In this document: piece after piece, positions 31,579 through 41,173 of the stretch
Position numbering within the stretch: position 1 is the first letter of the stretch
Layout of the letters: every line of letters starts with the position of its first letter
Origin: Atriophallophorus winterbourni
Taxonomy: Eukaryota; Platyhelminthes; Trematoda; Plagiorchiida; Microphallidae
Length of the DNA stretch: 64,000 nucleotides
Direction: 5' to 3'
NCBI GenBank assembly: GCA_013407085.1
Contig: JACCGJ010000626.1
Span: 1 to 64,000, forward strand
Notes under the pieces: model-generated
The model's database searches: none
Seen by the model: only the letters and a program-made list of their open reading frames with translations
What the model was told of the DNA's origin: nothing
Made by a program: the position numbers and the translations under genes

Positions 31579-32410
31579 CTAAGCCCGGATACAGTATTCT
31601 AAATGTGGCCTTACTATTGCCTTGTAGAGGGGCAATAGCACCTCAGCTTTTCTGCAAGTGATGGCTGAACGTAGTCGAAAGAGTTCCCTCCTGGCCGTTT
31701 GTGCTGCAGCAGCACATTGGTCAGCCCACTTAAAGTTTGCGGAGACTACGATTCCTAGGTCCTTAGTAGACTTTACCCTACGGAACTCCGTGTGAGCTGA
31801 GGGCGTAGACACAATCATGTTGCCTGCCAGTGTAGAGAGCAAGTGACTCTTATCTAGGTTAAGGGGAAGGTCCCACTTACCCGCCCATGCTGTTACAGCT
31901 TCCACATCACTTATCAGATCGGAGTTATCCGACCTACCGACAATTTTAACGTCGTCAGCAAACATATAACAGGGTGAGCGCAGTTGGTTGGCTAGATCAT
32001 CAATGAAAATGAGGAACAGCAACGGCCCCAAGACTGAGCCCTGGGGAACCCCACTCGTTACATGCGCACTTGCGGAGTAAGTATCATCTACCCTGACAGT
32101 GAAGGAACGGTCGCTAAGGAATGCTCGAATCCAGCTCAGAAGGTTCCCTGATACTCCTATGGCTGAGAGTTTGAGAAGCAAGAGCCTATGGTTGACTGAA
32201 TCAAAAGCCTTACTAAAGTCGAGATAGAAGACTTCTACAGCAATACCATCATCCATCCTCTTAGTAACCTCGTTAAGAAAGCTCAACAAATTTGTAAGAC
32301 ATGACCTACCTTTTAGGAAGCCGTGTTGTGCGCCATTCAAAAGAGAGTGTTTGGTTAGATATCCACATATTTTATCGCGGATCAATCTTTCCATAACTTT
32401 ACATAGTACA
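31579..32410 (-). pseudogene. LINE E3 reverse transcriptase domain
   Basis: This is a 271-codon open frame from Met 32394. Motifs in order: QHGFLKGRSCLTNLL (residues 24-38), FYLDFSKAFDSVNH (about 56-69, catalytic Asp), SGVPQGSVLGPLLFLIFIDDL (about 113-133), CYMFADDVKIVG (about 142-153, catalytic Asp pair), LPLNLDKSHLL, STKDLGIVV, and YKAIVRPHLEYC at the end. All RT catalytic residues are present. Upstream, a short deletion near 32410-32425 removes the NYRPVS-like block and breaks the link to the endonuclease-spacer frame. Confidence 0.9.
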
Positions 32411-33896
32411 CTAGTGAGACCGGGCCGAGGAAGCTCCTCCCTTACGGATAGGCACTACAACGGCTGTTCTCCAGTCCAAAGGAAGGGTACCCTGACTGAG
32501 GAATGATGTGAAAAGTTCTGTGATCGGCACAGCTAATATAAGCGCTAGCAGTCTGATCATTCGTGGATGGATGCTATCGGGCCCTGCCGACTTGTTGTAA
32601 GCTAGGCTGGCCAATATATTCTCGACATTGTGTACCTCGAATGTTAGGCCAGTGCAGAGGGGGCGATCAGCGAGTACACATTGAAGTGATGGCGCAGAGA
32701 CGTTCGAGTTATAATCTCGGCGTTGTACGCCTTGAAAATGCGAGGAAAACAATTGAGCCTTTTCAGTGCTTGCAATGACGGCTGAGCCATCGTCCCTTCT
32801 CAAGGTACCTACAACTTTTCGTGTTGACCCTTTAGATTGAACGTAGCTGTAGTAACGTTTCGGATGAGTATGGGCCTCTTGAGCGAGTCTCATTTCGAAA
32901 GAAATCTTTGCTGCACGTATCTTGGAAACAGCTATGTTTCGCGCTTCTTTGTAACGGGCCCAGGTCCCACATGAGGGAGTAAGCTTATAACGCCTCCATT
33001 TTGCGTCGCGGTGACGTACGCTACGGGAAACTGAGGCTGACCACCATTGAGGTTTACCTTTTTTGCGAACGGGTAAGAGAGGAGCGAATCGATCCTGAAG
33101 TTGAAGGATGTTTTTCTTGATCTGCCCCCACATCCCATCCACATGGTCAATGTTTTGCCATGGGAGTAGCGCGGCTGCCTGTAATAGGGAAGCAGGTTCG
33201 ATCCTGTGGAAGCTTCGAGACATCTTAAGTGGGGGTTTACCAAATGACAGAAGTAACTCGCAGGCTAACACTACGTGGTCGCTCTTTCCTAGTGGTGGCA
33301 GTAAGACCAAATTTTGTATACCGCTTTCAGAAGTTGAAATAACTAGGTCAAGAATAGACGGAGACTGACCCTCTCGGAATCTAGTTGGTTCGTTTACGTG
33401 TTGGTAAAGTGCATGGGAGTGTAGCCAGTCCAGAAAATCGTTCGCGACTCCTGGGGCATGTGAGGTTTGGTACTCCCAGTTTATTTCGGGAAGATTGAAA
33501 TCGCCGAAGATTACAACACGTGGTGCTACGGCTAAAAGAGACGAGAGCTTAATTTGCGAGAGCATCTTATTCCAAACTAGTGCTCGGACTACGGTAGACG
33601 CAGCTTACAACTATACGCGTGCATCCATGCATGAGCAAGGCAGATATTATCTGCACATTCGTTGTAGAAAAAGAAAAACTTTTGTCGAAGGGAATAGCGT
33701 TATCAATAAGGAGCAACGCCCATCATGCTAGCTTACCCAGGGGTCGATCGCTTCTTACGGCGCTAAACCTATCCGCGATTGAAGCTGGTATGTGGTCATC
33801 ATGAGACAACCATGATTCCGTGACACCCACAATTTTGTAGTGGGTGTCGTCAACTCTACAGAGAAGTTCAGCTCATTTATTTCTAATGCTACAAGC
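32411..33896 (-). pseudogene. LINE E3 endonuclease and spacer
   Basis: The open frame 32411-33565 (384 codons) begins just before VVIFGDFNLPEINWEYQ (residues about 17-30; catalytic Asp/Asn) and carries FREGQSPSILDLVIS and LPPLGKSDHVVL (Ser-Asp-His) of an apurinic-like endonuclease, then the spacer KPQWWSASVSRSVRHRDAKWRRY. The endonuclease N terminus continues upstream in other frames, with SIRNK and IVGVTESWLSHDD visible between 33896 and 33770. The frame ends with KGGASSARSH where RT should follow. Confidence 0.85.
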
Positions 33897-34148
33897 GTTT
33901 GTATAGAACAGAAGAGCAGTTCAGTTCAGTTATTCAGTTGCACAGGACAGTAAGTGGCGAACGAGCCAATCGAGCGTCCAGAATTTCTTTCGGTGGAAAG
34001 CTGCAGAGAAGCAACCACCACTGCCAAAGCGTACATCCTTATTGTGGTTTGAATATCCTCGACGATCGCGATGCCAAGGGATTATCCAGGTTGTATTTAG
34101 GAAGCACCACGTAATGAATGATGCTGGAAAGATAAGAATACATTTCTC

Positions 34149-34165
34149 CTCACCGATACGGTGAG
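34149..34165 (-). promoter_or_regulatory. Stem-loop in the E2 3' UTR
   Basis: CTCACCG-ATA-CGGTGAG is a perfect 7-bp stem with a 3-base loop, followed by aggtcagc. Equivalent hairpins with the same flanks occur in E3 (30982-30999), E4 (61835-61855), E5 (30388-30411, inverted) and the A repeats (25513-25536, 27615-27639). A role in RT recognition of the RNA is an inference. Confidence 0.6.
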
Positions 34166-34217
34166 AGGTCAGCTAAAGAAGAGTTGTGTATTAAACAAAC
34201 AGAACTTTAGCATTTAC

Positions 34218-34940
34218 TTACTTACCAAACAACGATAAAAATGGTGAACAACCTAATCTTGCATAAAAATTAGGGGGAGAATTCAGAAAAAGCTTACCCC
34301 AGATGCGGTCCAAACCCTGCTTAAAACTTGCGACAGAACTGCAGGATATAAGTTCTTCTGGAAGCCGGTTCCAGAAATTTACTACCCTGAGGCTAAAAAA
34401 GTTTTTCCTTGAGTCTAGTCTACATCGCTCCTTAGCAAGTTTAAGCGAATGGCCCCGGGTGCACAGCTCAGGACTTAAGGCAAAGAAGTCGGTCATGATA
34501 ACGCCACTTAACCCTTCAAGATCTTAAAGGTTTCAATTAAGTCACCTCTCAAACGACGGCGCGTAAGTGAAAAAAGATCTAGGGACTTCAGGCGTGCAGC
34601 GTAATGTTTCCCTCGCTGACCCTCAATCATGCGAGTTGCGAGACGCTGTACGCTTCCGAGTTGAACGATATCCTTGTTGTACTAAGAGCATCACGCCTGG
34701 ACACAATATTCTAAATGCGGCCTAACTAGTGTCTTGTAGAGGGGCAGGAATACATCGGGTCTTCTGCTGGATAACACGGATCTCAGCCGAAAGAGTACTT
34801 TGCGAGCACGTTGAGCTGCAGCGGCGCATTGGTCCTCCCATTTGAAGTCCGTCCTAACTAGTACTCTTAAATCCTTAACACGCTGTGCGGCGCATACAGT
34901 GAGAGAATTGCCCGACACCTGAAATCTTATCAACGAGTGC
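34218..34940 (-). pseudogene. LINE E2 polyprotein, C-terminal portion, broken
   Basis: Two open pieces: 34691-34933 (RVKDLRVLVRTDFKWEDQCAAAAQRARKVLFRLRS..LYKTLVRPHLEYC) and 34218-34496 (CTRGHSLKLAKERCRLDSRKNFFSLRVVNFWNRLPEELI). They correspond to the RT thumb side and the C-terminal domain. Stops and frameshifts lie between them. Closest in this window is E4 (62317-62766; 61990-62440). Confidence 0.8.
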
Positions 34941-35019
34941 TGACAAGAGTTGGCTCTTATTAAGGTTCAGTGGGAGGTCCCACTGGTGTGACCAGTTTAT
35001 GACCCGTTCAAGGTCGTGC

Positions 35020-35870
35020 ATCAAGCTATCCGTTGATCCGATGAATTTCTCATCATCCGCAAAAATGAAGCATGGGCACTAATGCAGAGGACATGTCATC
35101 GATGAAAATCATGAATAGAAGAGGACCAAGTACCGAACCTTGCGGTACACCACTGATCACGTCGGTTTAATTCGACATCGTAGATCCTACCCTAACTCGG
35201 AATGTCCTACCTGTTAGGATGGCCTTTATCCAAGCAAGTAGACTACCCCGAATGCCTTTTGCTGCTGGCCTAATCTCTAAGAAACGGTGGTTTACGGAAT
35301 CAAAAGCCTTGCTGAAGTCTAGGTAGAGGGCTTCGACAGACTTCCCTTCATCCATCCTTTTAGTGGCAGTATTGAGAAAACTAAGAAGGTTTGTCAGGCA
35401 GGATCTACCCTTAAGAAATCCATGCTGAGTTACACTCAGTAGAGAATGCCGAAAAAGATGCTGACAGATTTTGTCACGCAGCAGTTTTTCCATTACTTTC
35501 GAGACGATGCTAGTCAGGCTGACAGGTCTATAGTTACCAACAGTCGAGCTGCAACCACCCTTGTGTATTGGCACGATAATAGCTCCTTTCCACTCAGTAG
35601 GAACCACTCCCATGTTCAAGCATGAATTAAAGAGCTTGCATAAGGGTTCTGTAAGTACTGGGGCACGAATCTTTATCATAATCGAGTGGATACCGTCCGG
35701 TCCCTCAGCTTTGTTGACGCGAACATGGATAAGTGCTTCATACAACTCGGATTCCATGAAGGACAATCCATCTAGTGCAGGAGCGCCAGGTAGTATATTA
35801 AACGAGCTAGACGGAGCAATTAAAAAATTATGACGTCTCTGAACGCCACTGAAGAACCTAGAGAAGGCAC
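35020..35870 (-). pseudogene. LINE E2 reverse transcriptase
   Basis: The open frame 35167-35766 has HVRVNKAEGPDGIHSIMI, VVPTEWKGAIIVPIHKGG, NYRPVSLTSIVSKVMEKLL, QHGFLKGRSCLTNLL and ALYLDFSKAFDSVNH (catalytic Asp). It stops at about 35167. GVPQGSVLGPLLF continues in another frame near 35150-35100, and the FADD box region (about 35060) is destroyed by a frame change (CG-REI). Inactive. Confidence 0.88.
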
Positions 35871-35875
35871 TCGCC

Positions 35876-37036
35876 TTAGACAGGTCGATATCGGCTAATT
35901 TTTTCGTCCTCCAGATTTAAATCTCCAATGATTTCCCTGGTTTTTCCTTTCAAATGAGCGTAGCTATAAAATCTTTTGGGATAGGATTTAGCATCCCTAG
36001 CTAAATATAACTCAAACTCCTGTTCGAGCAAACGCTGTATTTTAACACCAGAGTTCCGAGCGGTTTTGTATCGGACCCAAGAACCAGAAGTAAGAGATAG
36101 CTTATATTGTCGCCATAAACGATCTCGTTTACGGGTAGACCGACGAACTCGAGGAGTCCACCAGAGCGGCCTATGATGCTTTTTCACGACTTGCAGCGGA
36201 GCGTGCTTGTCTTTTAACTCCTTAAGATAATTACAAATTCTATCCCAGTTTTCACTAACATTAAAATCGTTAGAAAAATGAAAGAAAGATTTTGAAGTAT
36301 GTAGAAGAAAATCCCAGTCTACAAGCCTAAAATTTCGTCTAGGGCGAGCAGTAGGTTTGTGAAACCGCAGTACCGCTTCGAAGCTTATCATTACGTGATC
36401 GCTTTTGCCGAGCGGTGGTAGGTATTTTAAGAATCTAACGGCTTCGGGCTGGGACGACAATACTAGGTCGAGAGTGGATGGAGTACACCCATTACGAAAC
36501 CTCGTAGGATCACTCACATGCTGATGCAGCGCATGATCATGGCGCCATTCGAGAAACATTTCGGATTGCTTGGTGACTAAACTTACAGGGACGGCCCAAT
36601 TTATGTCCGGGAGGTTGAAATCACCTAAGATGAGTATGTTGGGAGCTGATTGAAACAACCTGTCGAGCGTCTCAATCAGCTGTGTAATCTCCTGCTGGAC
36701 TGCACTGGGTGTGACGTAGACACAAGCAATTGCGAGGGCTGACTTGTAGCAAGTCAGGATACTCGTAACAACTTGGACGTTTTCACTGATTAGGGATATA
36801 CCTGTTCCTGTATTGTGCAAGCCATACTCTAGGAGGAGTGCAACGCCACCGCCTCTCCTGTCGCCAGGTCTATCGCATCTGATGACGAGATACTGCTCGC
36901 TGATGTTCGCTGGCACATCGTCAAGCGCGGACAGCCATGTCTCAGAAAGCGCTATAACCCGGGGGTGCAACTCAGCCACACGAAGAGAGAGGTCAGCCCA
37001 CTTATTCCTTATGCTGCACACATTAGCGTACAGCAC
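35876..37036 (-). pseudogene. LINE E2 endonuclease and spacer
   Basis: An open frame of 386 codons. Apurinic-like endonuclease motifs: ANVCSIRNKW (3-12), VIALSETWLS (27-36, catalytic Glu), CDRPGDRRGGGVALLL (54-69), ILILGDFNLPDINW (about 135-148), FRNGCTPSTLDLVLS (about 178-192) and LPPLGKSDHVMI (about 203-214, Ser-Asp-His). The spacer RPLWWTPRVRRSTRKRDRLWRQY follows. The whole domain looks intact. It lies 29 bp downstream of the ORF1 stop region, in the order expected for ORF2. Confidence 0.9.
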
Positions 37037-37065
37037 TGGGGCGCTGGTTTTGCGTGCTTCTAGAA

Positions 37066-38130
37066 CTAACCCTGATTGGCCCTCGGTCGAAGCACCCGAG
37101 GGAGGTGCACGTTTTTTGGCCTGCTACTTAAAGCAGGAGTATCTGGTTCAACAACCTTTTGCATGGATGTTACGGACCGTTGACTGAAGATTAAGGCCGC
37201 CTCTATCGAAAAGCAACAACTTGAGAAATTTGCTTGGCTCCCATCTTCATTTTCGATAAGCGCGTCAACGTCGTCTAATCCGGACAGCCAGACTCGTAGC
37301 GATGAGCTTTTCGGTAAGATCTTAACGGATTCACTAGCGCTACGGTTTGCATCAGGCTTACGGATAGCAGATGTCCTTAAAGCGAGGTTTCTCCTATGTG
37401 GAGCCGAAGGCTTTGGTCTAATATGAGATGGAGGGTTGTCTGGCTTAACCTGAAGCTTGTCTAGAGTTGTTGTGGCGATGTATTCAGCCCTAGACAATAA
37501 CGCATCCCGATCCGCCTGGTATTTGAATTCTACCAGTATTGGCCTAGGGCGGTTATCCATCTTCCATCTCCCTACACGGTGAACTCGCACCGTGGGAGTA
37601 GAAGGCTTCAGACCTACCATCCGGATAAGATCGCTAATACATCTGCGATCAAAATCTCTTCGACTTTCTGATTCCCTAATAAAAGGCTCTGCTCGATTAA
37701 AAACTAGAACATTTCGGGTTCTAGTTTTTGAAGAATAATAAGAAGTGCCGTTAAGTGACTCAACTTGCTTACGCAAACCGTTTAATTCCTGGATAATTTT
37801 ATCCAGCTCGGGTGAGCCAGCAACATTTCCATGTTGCTTCCGTTGAGTATGGGCTTTACCTTGCTTGGTACGTTTTTTCGGAGTTTGGGCTACGTTTACG
37901 ACCTTCGGAGAGGAAGCTTGCTTCGAAGGACTAGGTAACTGGATAGCTACGTCTACATTATCAGAGGATGCCCTTTTTTCCGCCTTTTTGATAGCACGCT
38001 TCCTTGAAGTCCTGGCTCTATTTACCACCTTAGGAGAGGTAGCTTGCTTGGAAGAACATTGCAGCCGGTTAGATTTGTGCGCTATAGCGTTGCCTGCTGT
38101 AGTCTCAGAACTTATATTTACTCTCACCAC
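37066..38130 (-). pseudogene. LINE E2 ORF1 protein
   Basis: 354 codons, rich in Lys, Arg, Ser and Pro at the N terminus (KRAIKKAEKRASS; KKRTKQGKAHTQRKQ). A short helical stretch (KIIQELNGLRKQVESLN, about 108-125) follows. Then an RNA-binding-like fold with VLVFNRAEPF, FDRRCISDLIRMVGL, TVRVHRVGRW and RPILVEFKYQADRDALLSRAEYI (about 138-225). This is the usual build of CR1/Jockey ORF1 RNA chaperones. No zinc knuckle is seen. An upstream open piece (38178-38363, starting MAKWRLRSSS) may be the original N terminus, displaced by a frameshift. Start choice is uncertain. Confidence 0.75.
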
Positions 38131-38400
38131 AGATGCATACGTTTGGGCGGCTGCAAAATCTGACGAGCTTCACGACGTCACGCTATTTCTTGGCTTTTGG
38201 CAAGCGGCGTCAGGGGCAGCCTCGTGACAGCCGGTACAATACTACTGCAACCAGCGGTATTTTGCATAAATCCCGTGGTGAGATTTATGTATGTCTGAGC
38301 AGCTAGGGTGAGCCTATCGCTTGTAAGCTGTGCACTCGATGACCTTAACCGCCATTTTGCCACATTATCCGTTGATGCAGGTATTTTTTGAACTCATATC

Positions 38401-39200
38401 TATCGGTAAAAGGTGAGTAATGATAGTTCAGTAGAAAAAATACTAGCTGAATCCATTACTGGCGTAATTATTCAGAGAAATATCGATAATATAGTAAAAT
38501 AGTTATTCTATTTTACTTCAAAATCAAGGAATAGCAAAAATTCGTAATGATATTTATCGGAGCGTGAGAAATACAATTAATTAATTTGAAGGTGCACTAT
38601 CATGTGGGGCCAGACTCCCGGTGTTAGGGCTACCTAAGATCTCTTTGTCCTCGGGCGTAATGCCCGAGGCTGCTTCGCGTTTTTTGAAGTCTGAATTTCA
38701 TCAAGAGATACAGCATTCGTTTTTGAAGCGAACGACAACTCCTAGCATCTAGTTTCACAAAATACATTGTCTATACGAAAATTTCCGTCAGAATCACATG
38801 TTTTTTAACATTTATTCAACTATAATATACGTTCCAAAATGTTAGCTCAGTGTTTAACTGATGGCTAGGTTGTTAATTAAAAGGCGGTAAACTCGTTTGA
38901 TTGCATGCTATGAGTGAAGGTGACGGGTGAGTCGATTTTGCACTTCGTGTTATCGCTTAATTAACATCAGCAATAATAATAGATGTGTTTTCTTGTTATT
39001 TTATTTCATAAAATTCCACCAGTAGATTTTTGTAGAAGTTAACTGTCGGTCTCCCCTTGTGCGTTCTTTCTGTGGCACAAAACCAATCTCTAAATTCCTG
39101 AAATATTTTTTTAAAGTGCTAGATGAGGTCGTCGGCATGATAGTGACAGACGCTTTTCATAACAAATTGAAACAATGATATAAATCATGTGTCAGTAATT
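38401..39200. other. AT-rich flank with a perfect GC hairpin
   Basis: No coding frame. At 38649-38669, CCTCGGGC-GTAAT-GCCCGAGG forms a perfect 8-bp stem, followed by ctgcttcgcgtttttt. The reverse complement of about 38590-38690 is GC-rich and looks like a LINE 5' UTR or a structured RNA. I cannot decide. The remainder is AT-rich and featureless. Confidence 0.35.
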
Positions 39201-39405
39201 ATTGTTGCTCGGTCTTTTTTTCTTCAAACTCGGGGACGACTTTAAGTTGCAGAAGACAAGAAGGCTGAAGCTGAGTAATGCGAGCACGCTATCCACGCGG
39301 GTGGTGAACACTTGGAATTCCCTACCGAAAGGGCTCCTGTCTCTACCATATGAACAGCTATTCAAAAGCGCGTTGGATCAGCATTTGTTGAGACGAATGG
39401 AGTGA
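39201..39405 (+). pseudogene. LINE C-terminal fragment (plus)
   Basis: The frame from about 39225 reads GDDFKLQKTRRLKLSNASTL, then STRVVNTWNSLPKGLLSLPYEQLFKSALDQHL, and a stop. NTWNSLP is diagnostic of the CR1-like LINE C-terminal domain. It is a very short, 5'-truncated insertion. Confidence 0.7.
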
Positions 39406-40137
39406 TATAGTGGTGTTCCTCTAATCTCAGGGTTTGCCTTGTCAGCAGAAGTCACCCATGTCTATTACTGTAATGAAGCTTAAACAGTATTTCATCCCTT
39501 CTGCATTCGATACAGAAGAACTCTTTTTCTGTCCCGTTGAAAAGCTAGTGTGATTTTTGTTTGTTCTATTATTCTGTCGATCGTCGCCATTTTCGTTGTC
39601 ATTACAGTTGCCGATGGGAGTCATTCCGTTGCCACTGATGCTCAAAAACAGGTCCGATATATGTTTCATAAATCATGTGGCAATTCTAAGCACCTTTTCT
39701 GAGGTGGGTGGCGAATCCTCGGGACTTCGTGACGCACTTGGACTATCCAACCTAGTAGAGCGTTGTAAAGCTGAAATTCGGTCACGCGATAATTCGAATA
39801 AGTCCATTTCTGACGCTGAAAATCATCTCATTTTTCTATGATTTAGCGATTTCTAACCTGGTGCGATGGTTTGTGTACCTCCAGGAGGGTCTCTAGATAG
39901 AGCTCAGACGATCACGGTCTCAGCCCACTGCCTTCCCGGCAAAGACTGGCTTTGGTCAAGAACTTATTATTCTGTGTGGACATGGGCGATCTGGCAGAAT
40001 CACAATTAGCATACCACCATGGCGTCGACTCACGACCCTGTATATCGGGTCACTTTAATTCGGGGTTGGTAATCGAAAACAAGCTACTGTTTCACCTACT
40101 TTTCAATCTATTTCTGCCCCTCTTCCCTACGTTTTAG
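39406..40137. other. Region without an assignable gene
   Basis: Two overlapping open frames occur: 39442-39669 (-), Asn/Asp/Ser-rich, and 39557-39841 (+), ending GLSNLVERCKAEIRSRDNSNK. Neither shows a known motif. The plus frame could be a gag-like fragment or an exon. The evidence is too thin to call. Confidence 0.25.
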
Positions 40138-40370
40138 CACGGATGTGCAATCGTGCACTACTTTTATGCTGTATGGTCAACACCATGCTAAATTGATTGG
40201 CCTCGGATAGTGAGCTGCATGCTCAAACATGCTGGACTTTCACTACAATTTCTGTGGTGTTACTCATATCTTTCTAGTCCTGGGCAACCGAACAGAATCT
40301 TAGCCCAGTCTCTGACTGTTCGGCGCTTTGCCTAGATAAAGATGGTGCTTTCATAAATACATACTTTTTA
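40138..40370 (+). repeat. SINE-S copy 3 (near full length)
   Basis: This is a good reference copy, from cacggatgtgcaatcgtgca through gctaaattgattggcc..agtgagctgcatgctcaaacatgctgg and ctagtcctgggcaacc..cttagcccagtctctgactg to tgctttcataaatacatac. About 230 bp. No pol III A/B boxes that I can match with confidence. Confidence 0.8.
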
Positions 40371-40634
40371 GCCATTATTATTCAGAATAGTGTCATGAGT
40401 ATGCGAAATAAACCTAGTTAAAGCTTGGTATATCCGCAGCCCAAAGGTCGTTTTCTATTTGTAAATAGCCGTAATCCGAATGTCCAGTGATGAATGTCAA
40501 GCGGAACATTACTTATGGCGTTTCAAGTAAATTTACGCTTGTTTTGCTAGTATGTCACTTATCGCGGATGCTGAACAATATACTTACGAAACTCGGTCAT
40601 TAACCTGTAGCCATTGTGACTAAACCGGCTAACC

Positions 40635-40860
40635 TCGCTAAATCGATTTTCCAATATAGTGGAAACACGCTGGAGTCTCACCATCGTTTCTGCTGTCCTA
40701 CATCTGTCTTGGCCTGGACAAGCTGAGAATATGTCTCACCATCGTTTCTGCTGTCCTACATCTGTCTTGGCCTGGACAAGCTGATAATATGTTAGCCCAC
40801 GTGCAGTCTTTGACCGTGCGGTACTGTCTGGATCAGGCTTGTGATTTCATACATACATGC
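40635..40860 (+). repeat. SINE-S copy 4 with an internal 58-bp tandem duplication
   Basis: The SINE body contains 40675-40732 repeated at 40733-40790 with a single visible difference (ctgagaatatgt vs ctgataatatgt). It ends gcttgtgatttcatacatacatgc. Confidence 0.85.
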
Positions 40861-41173
40861 TGCATGATTGCACACCCATGGACTAAGTTAAGCATGTTTT
40901 CCGAAATGTGCCATCGCGGTGCGATTTGAACCCAGGCTATCAGATGTACCACCGCGTCCAATTGAATTTAATAAGGTTTCATCCGCGCGCAGCCAGCTGC
41001 ATTTAATCAAAGACATCAGAGATGACCATGCTGCACTAAAACACCTATAAAACGATTTAACGAAAGTTGAAATATTGCTATCCTTTCTCGTCGTGTTTTC
41101 AATGTTCCGTCAAATAAAATTTTTATTACTGTTGAACTTCTCATATTTCATCGATTGTGATATTTCTTGACAG

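Larger units (their letters stand above)
30851..33896 (-). mobile_element. CR1/Jockey-like LINE E3 (minus), the best preserved copy, ORF1 absent
   Basis: The element reads leftwards from the endonuclease start at about 33890, through endonuclease and spacer, RT and C-terminal domain, to a 3' UTR with a stem-loop (30982-30999) and a (TATCAG)n tail. Only a few lesions interrupt the second ORF: frame changes at about 33570-33600, a deletion near 32410, and a TAG at about 31577 where related copies have Trp. It ends exactly where the 3' tail of E2 begins. ORF1 is missing, so it is 5'-truncated. Confidence 0.85.
33897..38400 (-). mobile_element. CR1/Jockey-like LINE E2 (minus), near full length
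   Basis: About 4.5 kb. From right to left: ORF1 (38130-37066), endonuclease and spacer (37036-35876), RT (35766-35167 and beyond), C-terminal domain (about 34933-34218), then a 3' UTR with a perfect 7-bp stem-loop (34149-34165) and an (ACTGA)-type tail at about 33915-33940. Two ORFs in this order are typical of CR1/Jockey LINEs. The RT half is more damaged than ORF1 and endonuclease. A GC-rich hairpin at 38649-38669 lies upstream and could belong to its 5' UTR. Confidence 0.85.

Noticed and set aside
36880..36910. ctgatgacgaga-type motif as a hammerhead ribozyme core
   Set aside because: It lies in LINE E2 endonuclease coding sequence, lacks the gaaa core partner and stems. E1 has the same coding site.
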